From Tamarix chinensis (Eukaryota; Streptophyta; Magnoliopsida; Caryophyllales; Tamaricaceae): a DNA stretch of 64,000 nt. The stretch is from NCBI GenBank assembly GCA_030549775.1, contig CM060175.1, positions 564-64,563 of the forward strand, read 5' to 3'. The notes beneath the pieces are model-generated. The model was not told where the DNA came from, ran no database searches, and was given only the letters and a program-made list of their open reading frames with translations. A program made the position numbers and the translations under genes. Positions 48,519 through 60,970 of the stretch are shown piece after piece. Every line of letters starts with the position of its first letter. Within the stretch, counting starts at the first letter, position 1.

Positions 48519-50021
48519 ACCTATAACACCCCCATTTTTTATTACTAAAATATTTTATTTTAAAACATTACAGAAGTGGAAAAATACCAAACACACCTAG
48601 GAAAAATGGGCTATTACCGCTGCACCTAACGTAGGATAACTTCTACCACCTATCCCATGTTTGATACAAGGCTAAAAAACCAAACAAACCAAAAAGAAGA
48701 TTAGAGTGTACAAGAAATATGATATATAAATGCAAAAAGAAAACTTTTACACAATAAGACCTCGATGGGTCCCCAAAATATTTAAATACTTGAGACAGAT
48801 TTTAAACCGAAGGGATAACGATACAATATACATAAAAAAAATGATTGGGCATAACCCCCAAACCCTATTCCATTAAGGAACAAACAAAAGTATTCAAATG
48901 TCCAAGCTCTCAAGCTCTTGAGCCCAAAATAAGGTAGTAGGCCCACTACTAACCATCCTCAAAAATCTACACATAGTCTTCTACTCATAGGATTAAGTAG
49001 GTGAACGAAAAAATGGGAACATTAGTATACTATGTAATATGTAAGTTAAGTTACCTCCTCAATGAGAGTTAAAAGCATACAAGGCCACAAGCAACAATAA
49101 ATGTCATACTACACACAGTAGCACATTGTATTTAGATGTACATTTATTATCATAATCATATAATATATCATGATTTCACGCCATGCAAGGACTTAGACAA
49201 ATCATATCTCATCACGTGTAGCAATATAACATAGATATTATGGATATAAAAGTGTAATTAATAACAAGTTATCCCAAATATTAATAGGCTCTTCTATTAT
49301 TCTTCTATAGGAGTATTCCATTCGGTCAATTTTCAAGTTTACATTATCCATTATATTAGTTATTTGCAAGCCATCATTCCTCTTTTACTCTTTTATTTTT
49401 CTTTTATCCATGTCCTTTTTTTATTCTTATATGGTGATAGACTATTTACCACCCCATGGTATCACATACCATGGAATTCTATCCAAACTAGATAACATAA
49501 AATCTGATTGATTGCATATGGACATAAAGTCGAGCCAAAGCAAAAAACCACCTAGGTGATCGTACCCTTTAGAATTGATATCCCATAATACACCATTAGT
49601 TTCTAGAGTAGGTAAGGCATAGTAATTTACTATGATCCCACCCAAAGGCACTAATAAACACCCAAAGGTGAACTAAACACCTATAGCTAATGGAGGATCA
49701 AGTAACCTAGACCCATGCACAACTCAATAATATTTCAATTTAAGTAATTAGTGTGTTATTTTCCAAGGTTATGTTATCACATAAGGCCCATGTAACATCC
49801 AAGTAATACATCCACATAGTCGTTCCATCTTAACTATTATTACCCTTCAACCATGTAGTGGGATTTCCATTAGTACTTAACTAAGATTAAATCAACTAAT
49901 CAAGCTAATTCATTTTGTCCAAGAATCTAGATTATATCATCCTTTTGAAGTTATAGCATACTCATTCTAGTTATTCCATTAAAACCTTCCAAATCACTTA
50001 GTAAGAATACCATGAATTATA

Positions 50022-50100
50022 CTCCCTCAGTTTTTTTTAGTTGACGTTCTAGCACAATGCACAGTGTGTGCCAGAACGTCAACTAAAAAAACAGAGGGAG
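50022..50100. mobile_element. Stowaway-like MITE, 79 bp, TA target duplication
   Basis: It starts CTCCCTCAGTTTTTTTTAG and ends in the near-exact reverse complement, with TA on each side (50020-50021, 50101-50102). The two 35-base arms nearly meet, so the element is almost wholly a hairpin. The partner LTR reads CATGAATTATGAATCATTT near 19641, lacking it. Confidence 0.93.
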
Positions 50101-53100
50101 TAAATCATTTAATACATCCAATATTTTAACTAATTCATGCCAATATGAGATTTATCATCATTAAAGAGTCATATTATAGCATTAGGTATGTATCAAGTTC
50201 AAAAGAAAAATAATAACACTCTCTAGCCAAACCACTTGCTTAATATAGGATAACCAATCAATCAATTTGGCTCAGCCAAACCCTAGACTCCCTCAAACTA
50301 ATTGATATAGTTAGACCAACTGATTGTTCCATAACCAAACAATCAATTATGACAAATTAGTTGATGGATTTAAGCACAATGTAGCCATTGTAACCACAAT
50401 CAAACCAGTTATCAGCTTGGGCAAACCAGTCGAGTTTTCTAAGGATAAGTTTATCGATTTGCTCCAAGAAAGCACATAAAAAACATTTTAGCACATTTAA
50501 AACTCTCAAATATTACTACATCTAAACCATAACATTTTTATAGCATAAGACCAAGATCTAACATGCTTGTAAACTAAATCATGCTTTGTTTACATGCAAT
50601 CTACACTATTCCTAATAAATAAATCTCTTTTTTCTTATAAATATTAAACAATCAAACATTCATCATTAAAATTTTAAACTCTAATAAAGGAATGTAAATA
50701 TTAATATTTTATGGAGTACATTAAATCACATGCTTGTTCATGACACATTTTAGAGGTAAGAATGAATTACTTAAGCAAAGCAAAATTTTCCACCAAAGTG
50801 GAAAAAACATTAAGTTGAAAGATTTCAAATTCAAAAACCTTACAAAAAAAATTAAACTCATAAATCATTAGATGACCTTTACTAATCAATAAAATTGAAT
50901 TAGAGAAGAAAATGAGCTTACTAACTCCAAGAGAAAATGGGGGAAGAGCCATCTAAAAATAATCAACATCTTCCTAAATCTAACTATTTCTTATTTAATA
51001 AAAAACAAGCGGGAGTTGGAGAAAGAATCAACAGACTTAATAAAATTAGAATGAGAGCTTGGGGTGGAGAATAATTAGCACGAGTGTTTGAAAACTTAGG
51101 TAGTTTGGAGCCTGAAAGAAAAGAAAGAAAAATAGATAGCTAATAAATTAGTGAAGGAATCAATGAGTAAATGCAGCAAATAAAAAAAACCCTAATTTTA
51201 CCTTTTGAATATGAGTTCAATAGGAAAATTTACCGTGAATAGTTTGTCTTCTATTTTAGGCCTCAAATGGTGATTATCTGAAGAATGCAGGTTGAGTTCA
51301 TCTAAAAAATATTGAACATTAGATGGAAAATGCCAGATCGGCATGGGAAGCAATTATCCTAGACTTGCAGTGATAGTCTAAAAATTAAAACATACTTCCA
51401 GAGTTGTGTATATGGGAGAGGAAGAAGAAGATAAAAAAGTGAGTTAATCATCCTACTCTTCTGCCAAAATCAATCCCTCGAATCTATTCGAGATGGAAAG
51501 TAAAGCTGAATAAATGATCAAAAGGGTTCAAAATCACTCAAGATCCACTTGGTGTTGGATTATCACAGACTTATATTGTTGCAAGAATTTTTCCATAATA
51601 TTGAGCTTCAAAAAGAACTCAACCCAACAGACCAACTGATCAGTTTGGCCATGTAATACCCCAAAATTCTTCTTAGCCAAATATCATTAATACCCTAATT
51701 CAATTATAATATCAAGAAAATCTTATCTTATCCTTAACGAAATTTCGTAATCCCAAAATCTTAACTTAATCCAAATCTTTGACCCAAAATAACTATATTT
51801 CGCAACCAGATCTTAATTTCTGCTAAAATTTATCACTAATCCTACCTATTTTGGCTAATACAAAATTATCCAAAACTAATCTTAAACTTTTTCTCTTTCC
51901 TTTTATTCTTCCTTTCTTCTTTCTCTCATCACATTTTTATTCAATAGTTTGACTTTGCTCCTTGCAACTTGCACCATCAACCATCACTCTCACTCTACTA
52001 CAGCCACCATCATCCATCATCCCTCACCATCTCATTATTGCTGCCCCAACTCTACCTACACACACACTAACCTTCCCCTTCTACCGTTTTTCATCTCACG
52101 CAACATACACACACAACCATCACCATCTCATACTGCGTACCTCTGAAATTTTCACCCCAATACTCTACCATCACCTCTAGCCATCTTCATTTAAAAAATT
52201 CCTTTGCCATACCACGTGCTTAACTAACACCTCATGCATTTTTCATTCATCTATTTGCATGCGATGCATATACATACATACATACATATACACACACTAC
52301 ACACTCTCATTCTCCCTCATTTATTTGTTGCCATTTATTACTCACTCTCTGTCCAAAACCACTACCTGAGCTTCCTTTCCTTTCTTCTTCTTCTTCTCTT
52401 CTTCTTTTTCTTCTTCCTCATGTAGGTGTTCCCTGTTTGGCATGATTGAACCACCATCTTCACCACTATGCACCACCACACACCGCCCAATGCCTAGTGG
52501 GCCAACCACCAAGGGTACCATATCCTTCCCTTTTTTATCATAGGCTATTGCCATCGACCACGACCATTTTTCCTCTTCTTTCCTCGTGTCCTTTGAATTT
52601 TTATAAGATTTATGGCCTACCCATAGCCCCAACCATGTTTATGCAAGACTAATTTTCCTTATCGCACGACATGTGCACAACTATTGTACACTCTAGCATA
52701 TCTGTTCTATTTTTCTTCTATATTTATAGTGATCGAGCATGACCATGCCACTTATCACAGCCTACCCATGCACTATCCCTGCTCATGGCATAGATGTGCC
52801 CCTCCAATAGCACGTCCATGAAAACTTCCTAATTTGGTTGTGCACCCTCTTTTTTACCCCTAAACCTTATCCAAACACCACCAAATACTCACCATAGCTC
52901 CACTACACATCCACACATCTCAAGCTTCCATTTAACTCTAGTTATTTACATTTTTAACCTCCTTTATCTTCACTTTTTCCTCAATTATACTCTTCAAACC
53001 TAACCGCAGTTTATATTATTTTTCATATGTGATATTCTAGTTATCTCGGAGGAGGAGGTCTAGGATTTACATGCTTAGAATTCGGTGTCCTAGTTGGTAA

Positions 53101-54479
53101 GGATACTAATCGATGTTTTAGGGTATTTGTGTTAATTTATTTTATGGATATGTGTATTTCCATGTTATTATTGCTATATGAATTAATGTATGTTGTTGAT
53201 GATGTGTTGTGATTATATAAAATATATGTTTGAAAGAAGGAAACAATGGGTAACAGCTACGGATATGATTTTGTTATGCTAATGATGTATTTATGGGAAA
53301 TATATTTTATGGAATGAAATATAAGCCAAATAATCTATGATAAGTGGAAATAATCATATTTAAGAGTTATGATGATGAATGGTGTATTTGGAAAAATAAT
53401 GGTTGTTGAAGGTACAATATTTTATAAAATAAAGGTTATCGGTTATCCTTAAGAGTATTTTGGTCATTATGGGTAAATACAGAAATTTCGATATTATAAT
53501 GTGTTAGGTGGATTAAAATATGATAATGATATCCTGAGAATTGTTTGGAAGGATTATTATTTGTCATAGGTTCCTCAAAATGATAAAATGGTCTTGTTAG
53601 GACATAGTAACCTAAAATTATAATCTTCTTATCCTATGTGTAAAACTATAGAGTTAATCCACAATTCTGGATATGTTGCTAATGTTGGTATTATAAGGAT
53701 ATATATTAAATTTGGGTATCATATAGGTCATATGGGAAGAATTATGACTAATATGAAATTATGGTTTTGGTAATTCTGTGAGTAGTACTTTAGGATAAGA
53801 TTATTATTGTAACACCCCCAAATTTACTACTGAAAAATTTCGTTTAAATCAAAAGGTTTAGCGGAAGCGAGAGAATTAAAACCGTAAACTTGGGGGTATT
53901 ACCGCCACACTTAGTACCAGACCGGTTCATTCTTAGCGTTCCGGTACTAAGTGCTAAGGCTAAATCTGATCATCAATAAGTACGAATTATCATAAAACAC
54001 AAGATGACATTTAGCATAAATCGTTAATAAGATATAAGTTAAACAAAAGTTTGAATACGATTTAGGATTACAACCCCATAATGCTTTTTCTTTAAAAACG
54101 GGAAGCGTAATACAAAATATAGCTAACAAAACAATCCCCAAAAAGGATCAGTATCCGGATCGCCTACTCACTCAAGTCAAGCCTTCCACCCCAATTCAAT
54201 AACCGATCAAACCTGCATAGGAGGTCTGCTCCCCACCATCGGTGGATCATCACAGGACCCATTCAATCAAGGTAGTATCAGTACGGGTCTAATACTGAGT
54301 AAGGGCGCAGGTGCGCCAAGGCCAAGCATACAATCATACCACATAGCACACGTAACACAATCATATAGGTAACATGCGATAACACACAAGATAAGGCCTG
54401 AGTACTTTCCGGTGACTTATTCTTTATCCTCGTTAATAGTATGTCCATTTCACACGTATTCTTTAATAGTCCATGTGAG

Positions 54480-55070
54480 TGCGGGAACCCCACTATTATA
54501 GCCGGTGGACCGGAAGGTATACACTCAGGGCAGAACGCTCCTGACCACTATTGTTTGCCGGTGGACCGGTCTCCAGGGCAGAACGCTCCTGGCCACTATT
54601 ATTTGCCGGTGGACCGGTCTGGCCCCGACTCACATGAGGTTTCACTGTAAGTACTTAGTGTATTTTCCATGACTTATTCTTTATTCTCATTAATAGCACA
54701 TTCATTCCACACATATTCTTTAATAGTCCATGTGAATAAGGGAACCCCACTATTATAGCCGGTGGACCGGAAAGTATACACTCAGGGCAGAACGCTCCTG
54801 ACCACTATTATTTGCCGGTGGACCGGTCTCCAGGGCAGAATGCTCCTGGCTACTATTATTTGCCGGTGGACCGGTCTGGCCCCGAATCACATGGTGTTTC
54901 GCTGTAAGTACTTAGTGCATTTCCCATGGTTTAACTTACTTACTTTGGTTTGTCGAGCACGAAATCCCCCACTATTATAGCCGGTGGACCAGAAAGTATA
55001 CACTCAGGGCAGAACGCTCCTGACCACTATTATTTGCCGGTGGACCGGTCTGGGCTCGGCTCAACAATCT
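54480..55070 (-). repeat. CCGGTGGACCGG block array in LTR J (2.5 higher-order copies)
   Basis: The motif CCGGTGGACCGG recurs within CACTATTATTTGCCGGTGG; adjacent copies are joined by CAGGGCAGAACGCTCCTG. A longer unit starting AACCCCACTATTATAGCC repeats from about 54486, 54743 and 54965. Confidence 0.92.
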
Positions 55071-55664
55071 TTCACTTTACATGATTAATGTCTTATCCGT
55101 GTTTTATTAGATATCATTCCACCCTTGACATGCATGTCATCGATGTTCGACTACCGTTCTCTCAAGAGGGCCTATCCCATATTTTGAGACTCGTACCTCT
55201 TCTCACACCCGACATCCATTCCCCGTAGACTTAGGCATAGTGGCATATAGTAAGGCACAATCTCCAAGAATATAGGTCATCCCAATACATATGATGTCGA
55301 CTCCGCATGTCCTCATCCCTCTAGGGTCCCTCCTCGGGTACCCTAATCGGACCTATGTGGCCCAACTCTTTCTTACTTACCCAAACGTTACTTTATTATC
55401 TATCTCGCACCTCATTCTTTTATTAGGAAATTTCCCAAATGTGTTACTTTATCTCCCAAGTTCACGTGTGACCGACAAAACCCTAGTAGGCCACTCAAAA
55501 CCCTATTTAACCACGCCAACCCTAGTTGGCCGTACCGAACCTTAGCGCTTTACTTCTTCAACAAGTAACCTCCCTCTTTCACCCCAAAATCTCTTCTCTC
55601 ATTTAGGAACCCCGTTCATCCTTTATATAAGTGCGTTCTCACTCTCAACCCCATACTCCACCAT

Positions 55665-56320
55665 GCAAACCCTAGTACCACCCTACAAACATTAATACCA
55701 CCACACAAACCACAACACCACCATGCAAACCCTAATACCACCATAAGCCATTAATACCACCATGCAATCATTAATCCCACCATACAAACGTTAATGCCAC
55801 CACACAAACCATAACACCACCATGCAAACCCTAATACCACCACGCAATCATTAATACCACCATACAAACATTGATGCCTCCACGCAAACCATAACACCAC
55901 CATGCAAACCCTAATACCACCATAAGCCATTAATATCACCACGCAATCATTAATACCACCATACCAACATTAATACCACCACACAACCCATAACACCACC
56001 ATGCAAACCATAATACCACCATAAGCCATTAATACCACCATGCAATCATTAATCCCGCCATGCAAACATTAATGCCACCACACAACCCATAACACCACCA
56101 TGCAAACCCTAATACCACCATAAGCCATTAATACCACCATACAATCATTAATACCACCATACCAACATTAATGCCACCACACAACCCATAACACCACCAT
56201 GCAAACCCTAATACCACCATAAGCCATTAATACCACCATGCAATCATTAATACCACCATACCAACATTAATGCCACCACACAACCCATAACACCACCATA
56301 CAAACATTGAGACTCCCATG
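55665..56320 (-). repeat. 99-bp higher-order array built of ACCACCAT monomers in LTR J
   Basis: CCATAAGCCATTAATACC occurs near 55740, 55919, 56019, 56118 and 56218, giving a period of about 99 bases with one truncated turn. Each turn is itself made of 16-18 base monomers such as AATACCACCATGCAAACC. Confidence 0.92.
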
Positions 56321-57011
56321 CATGGTTCCCAACTCTCATTTATTTCGAACATTCCTCCCACTTAAATATTCTCTCATAGATCATGAGTTACTTAGGTCAA
56401 CCTCATATCCCCCTTAGTGGTCTCACCTCTCATTTATTTCCGGTCAACCTTATATTCCCAACTCATATTACCATTTATCCTATCATGCATGTCCTAGAGG
56501 GTCATAACATAATACATCATAAACATCATACATATAAATGTCATGCTCATGTCACGGAAGCACATACAACATACCTCAATCTCCAAGCTGCGCTACACAT
56601 AAGACAAGTTATCCATAAATCATATAATACATGGCATAGCATGGCATACACAACATTCAAAACATCCATGTCACACATAGCACAAGGCCATTAGCTTCGT
56701 CTTTACCTAAGGCGATGCCGGGCTAGGAGCACGCTCCTCTAACTCCTTAGGGTTTTGGTCGGGGTTACCTATAAAAAGGGGAAAAAGCTAAGTATTAGTT
56801 TCCCTTATAAGTACCATAATTCCTTATTCTAGTTTAGGATTAGAGTTTTTATTACTAAAGAGGGTATTATACAAAACTAGGGTTTTTACCTTAGAATTAG
56901 TATACTAAATATTAGTAGTCGAAATATAGTCACTTATGATACTTATTTTTACACTTATTTTATTAAACCCATTAGTTCTATTCTTATAATACTAGTGTTC
57001 ACTAGTCATAG

Positions 57012-57021
57012 TAAAATAGTG

Positions 57022-57115
<94 letters not shown>

Positions 57116-57568
57116 GACTACTAATAGTGACACTTATGTTTCAATTAATAGAACTCTAGCATTTTTAAGATTAAGTCTAACAATGGTGTTAGGTTTGAAA
57201 GAATAATATTATAAGGTCACAATATTACAAGTAAACTATTCCTAAGGTTTGATAATGATAATAGTAATAATACTAATAATGATGATAATAATAGTAATAA
57301 TGACCATAATAACCCTAGCAATAATAATAACAATAACAATAACCCAGTATGGTTAAGTATCAATAATAATAACCTTAGTAAGGTAATAGAAATAATAATG
57401 ATAAAATGTTAATACTAATAACAATAAGACCAAAGTTAAGTATAATACCAGTTAGGGTTTAAAAAGGGATGTTAGTAGTAGTAAGAAAATAAGAACATTA
57501 ATGATGGAGACCATAATAATGATAATAATGATAATAATAATAATAATAATATTAATAGTAATGAAAGA

Positions 57569-57602
<34 letters not shown>

Positions 57603-57605
57603 GTA
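57012..57605. repeat. (AAT)n microsatellite tract in LTR J
   Basis: A pure run of about 33 AAT triplets (57017-57115) is followed by degenerate triplets and two shorter runs to 57605. Confidence 0.95.
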
Positions 57606-58264
57606 TTAATATTGGTAGAAAATAGTAGTAGTTATATAAAAAGGGTATTAGGGTTTGGATGAGTGGAGAACCACCTAGGGTCGGTGGTGGTCCGGCGGCA
57701 GTGGAGGAGGAGAAGAGGGGGAAAGATGGAGGTGGTGGTTAGATGGGGGGAGAAAAGAAGGAGTTTGAGGTGGGGAAAGAAATAGCATGTGAAGGGGAGT
57801 AGAATGAGGGTGGTGGTGTGGCAAGGGGTGGCGGCGCGCGGCGGCGACGGCGGCGGCCAAGGGTGGTGGAGAGAGGTGGAAGATGAGGGAGGAAGGAGGA
57901 GAGGGAGGCATGGGGAGTTGAAGGCAGGGGAAGGTAGAGGAAGCTTCCCTGGGTGTTTTGGAGGGTGGAGGAGGTGCTGGTGGTGGCTGGGTTGGCGGTG
58001 GAAGGCGGCGCAATGGCGGCGAAGGCTGGGAGTGGTGGTTTTTGGGATAGGAACTTTGCACGGCGAGGGCGGCACGTGCAGGGCAAGGCGGAGGGTGGTG
58101 GTGGCTTGGTTTTGTTGAGGGAGGTGCGGGGATGATAACGGTGGGCAGAGGTGGTGGCGGCGGTCTCCGGTGACGGCGGAAAGCCCGTCTTTTTGAGGTG
58201 GCGGAGAGGTAGGGTTTCGGGGCAAAAATCGAAAAGGGAGCTGATCGGGGCTGCCAATGGGGGG

Positions 58265-58272
58265 TATTTATA
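58265..58272 (-). promoter_or_regulatory. TATA box of LTR J
   Basis: The minus strand reads CCTATAAATACCCCCC, matching LTRs A and E2, about 1.03 kb from the LTR 5' end. Confidence 0.6.
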
Positions 58273-60892
58273 GGAAATTGGAAGGGAAAAACGATAAGGG
58301 GAGAAGGAGGCATGCGGGGCAGGTGTGCAGGTGGCCGGCCGGTGGCAGGTGGTGCAGGTCCTGCCATGGCAGGTTAGGTCGGGAAAGGGGAGAGGAAAAG
58401 GGAAGGAGATGGCACGCGGGAAAGGGAGAGAGGGACTTGGTCAGGGTCGAAAAGAGAAAGAAAACGACAGGGAGAGAGGCAGGGTAGGACAGCCGGTGCT
58501 GGGCTAGTAGCCGCCGGCGAAATTCGAGCTGCAGGTCGGCGGCTGTGCGGGGAAGAAGAAGGAAGGGGAAAGGAGGAGGATCAGCGGTCCAGGGAAAAAA
58601 GAAAAAGAAGGGGGACCGGCTAGTTCAGCATTTATAAGGTTTTTAAAACTAAACGTGGTGTTTCAAAGTTATGTGGAACAGAGCGCCGCGTCACATTGCC
58701 CGTTTGGCAACGGCTATCTTCAGTGATCGGACGCAGCGTCTCAGCGGAAGGAGGGCCGAAACGCTGCGTTTGGGTGCACGGGAAGGCGTCGAACGGCGCT
58801 GGGCCGCGGGAAGGGAAAAAGGGAAAGAAAAGGGAGGGTTTGGCAGCCTGTACGCGAGACGGGGGAGAAGAGCAGTATATGGGCCGGTGGGCTGGCCCAG
58901 CCGGGGGGAGAAAGGAAAAGAAAAAAGTAAAGGAGGAGGAAGGAAAAAAAAAAAGGAGAAAAGGAAAAAGGGAAATGGAGAAATGATAAAATGGTTGGGT
59001 TGGAGGTATTTGGGTCTTTATTTATTTATATAATTAATTTAGATATTTAATTTTAATAATAATTATTTTAATTATAATAATTAAATCCATTTTTAAATTA
59101 GTTACGCTATTTTGGATAAATTGTCCTTAACTTCCATTTTAATTAGTAAAATGTCCAAAATTTTATAAATAACTTATTTATTATTTTCTCCTTATTTTTC
59201 CTCAATAAATTTCCTCTTTATTTAATAAATTCACCTATTTTCTTAATTTTTCTCTAATAAATTATTATTTGCCATAATTCCTAAATTAGGATTTTTGGGG
59301 TATTTTAATTATCGTAAGTGTAAGATGTGGGATTTAGACCTTGATATTTGGATATAATATCGATGAGAATGATATAATATATTTTGTGTCTAAATGATCA
59401 ATATGAGAGAATGATGTTAGGAGTGTGAAATTAAGGTTTGAGGAAATTAAGGATCTTGACTTGTGTTATATGTTTATCTGTCAAAATGTGTTTAATGCCT
59501 GTGAATCAACTGTGAATAAGATAATAATCATTTAAAGTAAAAGATCACATGAATAGAGTCAAGGTGATGTTTTTATTTCCATTCCACTAAATATAATAGT
59601 GGCTTATGAGCGTTTTGATCTGAGATGATGATGTTTCATATATATTTGTTCCACCAAAGTATAACAGTGGCTTAGAAGCCTTTTTCCGAGAACGTATTTT
59701 AGTCTGTTCTATAGGATTAAGAATAGTGGGACCCCTGCTCATCATGAATGAAAATATAAATGTATAACCAATAGATAAGATACTAATGACTTAAAGTGAA
59801 AGAGTACGTGAGTCAGAACCAAATGATCTGTTCCACCGGAGATAAAAGTGGCTCGGGAGCATTTTGTACCGCGAAGGTAATTTTTTTAGATCTGTTCCAC
59901 CGGATGATAATATTGGCTTAGGTGTGTTGTTCCTGAAAAGTTGTTTCAGACCATTCTATTAGTTTAAGAATAGTGGGATTTTTGAACTAAACGTATATAA
60001 AAGAATAAAAATGGTTACATCTAAGAATAAGGCCTAGATCAGTATTTATCTTATGATATGTTTCTTTTGTTTGAATATGTACTTATCATCTGTTGTGAAC
60101 GCATGTGTTATCTCGATCCTTGATTTGATAGTATTATTACCTTGCTCACTACGTAATGTACTAACCACCCTTTTCATGAGTGTTGCTCATTCCCACGAGT
60201 AGAAGACCCTGAATTTTATTTGCAGGCCTTGGAAGATCCTCTAGATGACTATGCTCCTTTTTGTAAACTATGGGAGGATGAGTGACCTGTTATCTGTACT
60301 AGGTGTTTGGGTGAAAGAATAATCTTATCCGATTGATGTATTTACCCAGATACCTTTTTGGACACTTGATATATGGTATCCCTTACTTTATATTTTGTTT
60401 ATTGTAATTCAAAGTTAACCTCTAAACTCATATTGTATTAAAAATATTTCTTCCATTTCTAATTTCTTTATTTTTACTATTAATAATTTTAGCCTTGTGA
60501 TTGATGTAAGGATGGTTGGGAAAATATGACTTATGTCAATTATGGCAGTAACCCCCAATATTATACTTATATGCTACCACTGTAAAATAAAGTTTTTCCA
60601 TAGTAAAAATTGGGGTGTTAAAGGTTATACCACTCAACTATTCTACCAATCACTCGATCGATTTAGTTGAGCAAGAACCTTAGCTGAAATAATGGACTGG
60701 TCGATCAGTTCATAAAACAAATCAATCGGCTTGCAAGTATAACTCACTTTATTCAACTTTTCCAAGCTTTTACAAATTCCTTATTACATTAAACCCAAAT
60801 ATAGTGTCAAATCAAGATAAAAATCATACAAAAAATTCACTAAACAAAATAATTTCCCATATTATAAATCCCATTAAAAATAGAATAGTACA

Positions 60893-60970
60893 CTAAACCC
60901 TAAACATTAAACCCTAATCCCTTAACCCAAATCCTTAAACCTTAAATCCTAAAGTCTAAACCCTCTAATT
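60893..60970. repeat. Degenerate telomere-like repeat tract 4
   Basis: CTAAACCCTAAACATTAAACCC and CTTAACCCAAATCC-type units begin exactly where the chromovirus 5' LTR ends. Confidence 0.75.

Larger units (their letters stand above)
53808..59307 (-). mobile_element. Solo LTR 'J' inside K, 5500 bp, TSD ATTAT
   Basis: The low side starts TGTAACACCCCCAAATTTAC; the high side ends TTTTTGGGGTATTTTA. ATTAT flanks it (53803-53807 and 59308-59312). It has the best-preserved 3' hairpins of the family, CCGG blocks (54480-55070), a 99-bp array (55665-56320), an AAT microsatellite (57012-57605), a purine-rich leader on the plus strand (57680-58990) and TATAAATA on the minus strand. Leader frames up to 230 codons (57632-58367) are compositional. 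Confidence 0.95.
51652..60622 (+). mobile_element. Giant LTR 'K' in the 5' LTR, split by J; decayed TSD GGCCA/GGTTA
   Basis: It starts TGTAATACCCCAAAATTC and ends TTGGGGTGTTAAA. Own length is about 3.47 kb after removing J. The flanks GGCCA (51647-51651) and GGTTA (60623-60627) differ by two C-to-T changes. The C/T-rich leader spans about 51880-52630 with a (TTC)n patch at 52373-52418. Blocks with CCACTAAATATAATAGTGG (59520-59970) are diverged relatives of the CCGG blocks. An acceptor-like TTTGCAG|GCC lies at about 60225. Confidence 0.88.
16452..60892 (-). mobile_element. Old Ty3/gypsy chromovirus, minus strand, expanded to 44 kb by nested insertions
   Basis: Two related LTRs (16452-21498 and 48522-60892) bound an internal region whose domains read on the minus strand in order gag, zinc knuckle, RT, RNase H, integrase, chromodomain. 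A primer binding site adjoins the high-coordinate LTR. The chromodomain after integrase places it among chromoviruses, probably near Tekay/Del because of the very long TGTAAC-type LTRs; that lineage call is inference. Removing the insertions B, F, D and K and the hAT element leaves LTRs of about 3.3 kb and an internal region of about 3.8 kb. Protease and the front of RT are absent and every domain has stops, so it is dead. Outer flanks (TTTAT left, CTAAA right) do not match; the 5' LTR seems to have lost about 25 bases at its tip. Confidence 0.88.
48522..60892 (-). mobile_element. 5' LTR of the chromovirus, split by LTR K
   Basis: The low side starts TATAACACCCCCATTTTTT next to the primer site. 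It aligns with the 3' LTR through to 51651, then resumes at 60623 with CACTCAACTATTC and AACCTTAGCTGAAATAATGG, matching 21185-21480. Own length is about 3.4 kb. The extreme 5' tip (TGTAACCTCTTTTAAGGG in the partner) is missing, ending TAGTACA instead. Confidence 0.85.

Noticed and set aside
55665..56320. CRISPR-like regular repeat array
   Set aside because: Repeats are contiguous with no unique spacers, lie inside an LTR of a eukaryotic retrotransposon, and form a 99-bp tandem array.
57632..58367. Minus-strand frames of 197 and 230 codons, Pro-rich
   Set aside because: Same reason: three overlapping frames of similar length on one strand point to composition, not coding.
16447..60897. Target duplication for the chromovirus
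   Set aside because: The flanks TTTAT and CTAAA do not match, and the 5' LTR tip is eroded, so no duplication can be claimed.
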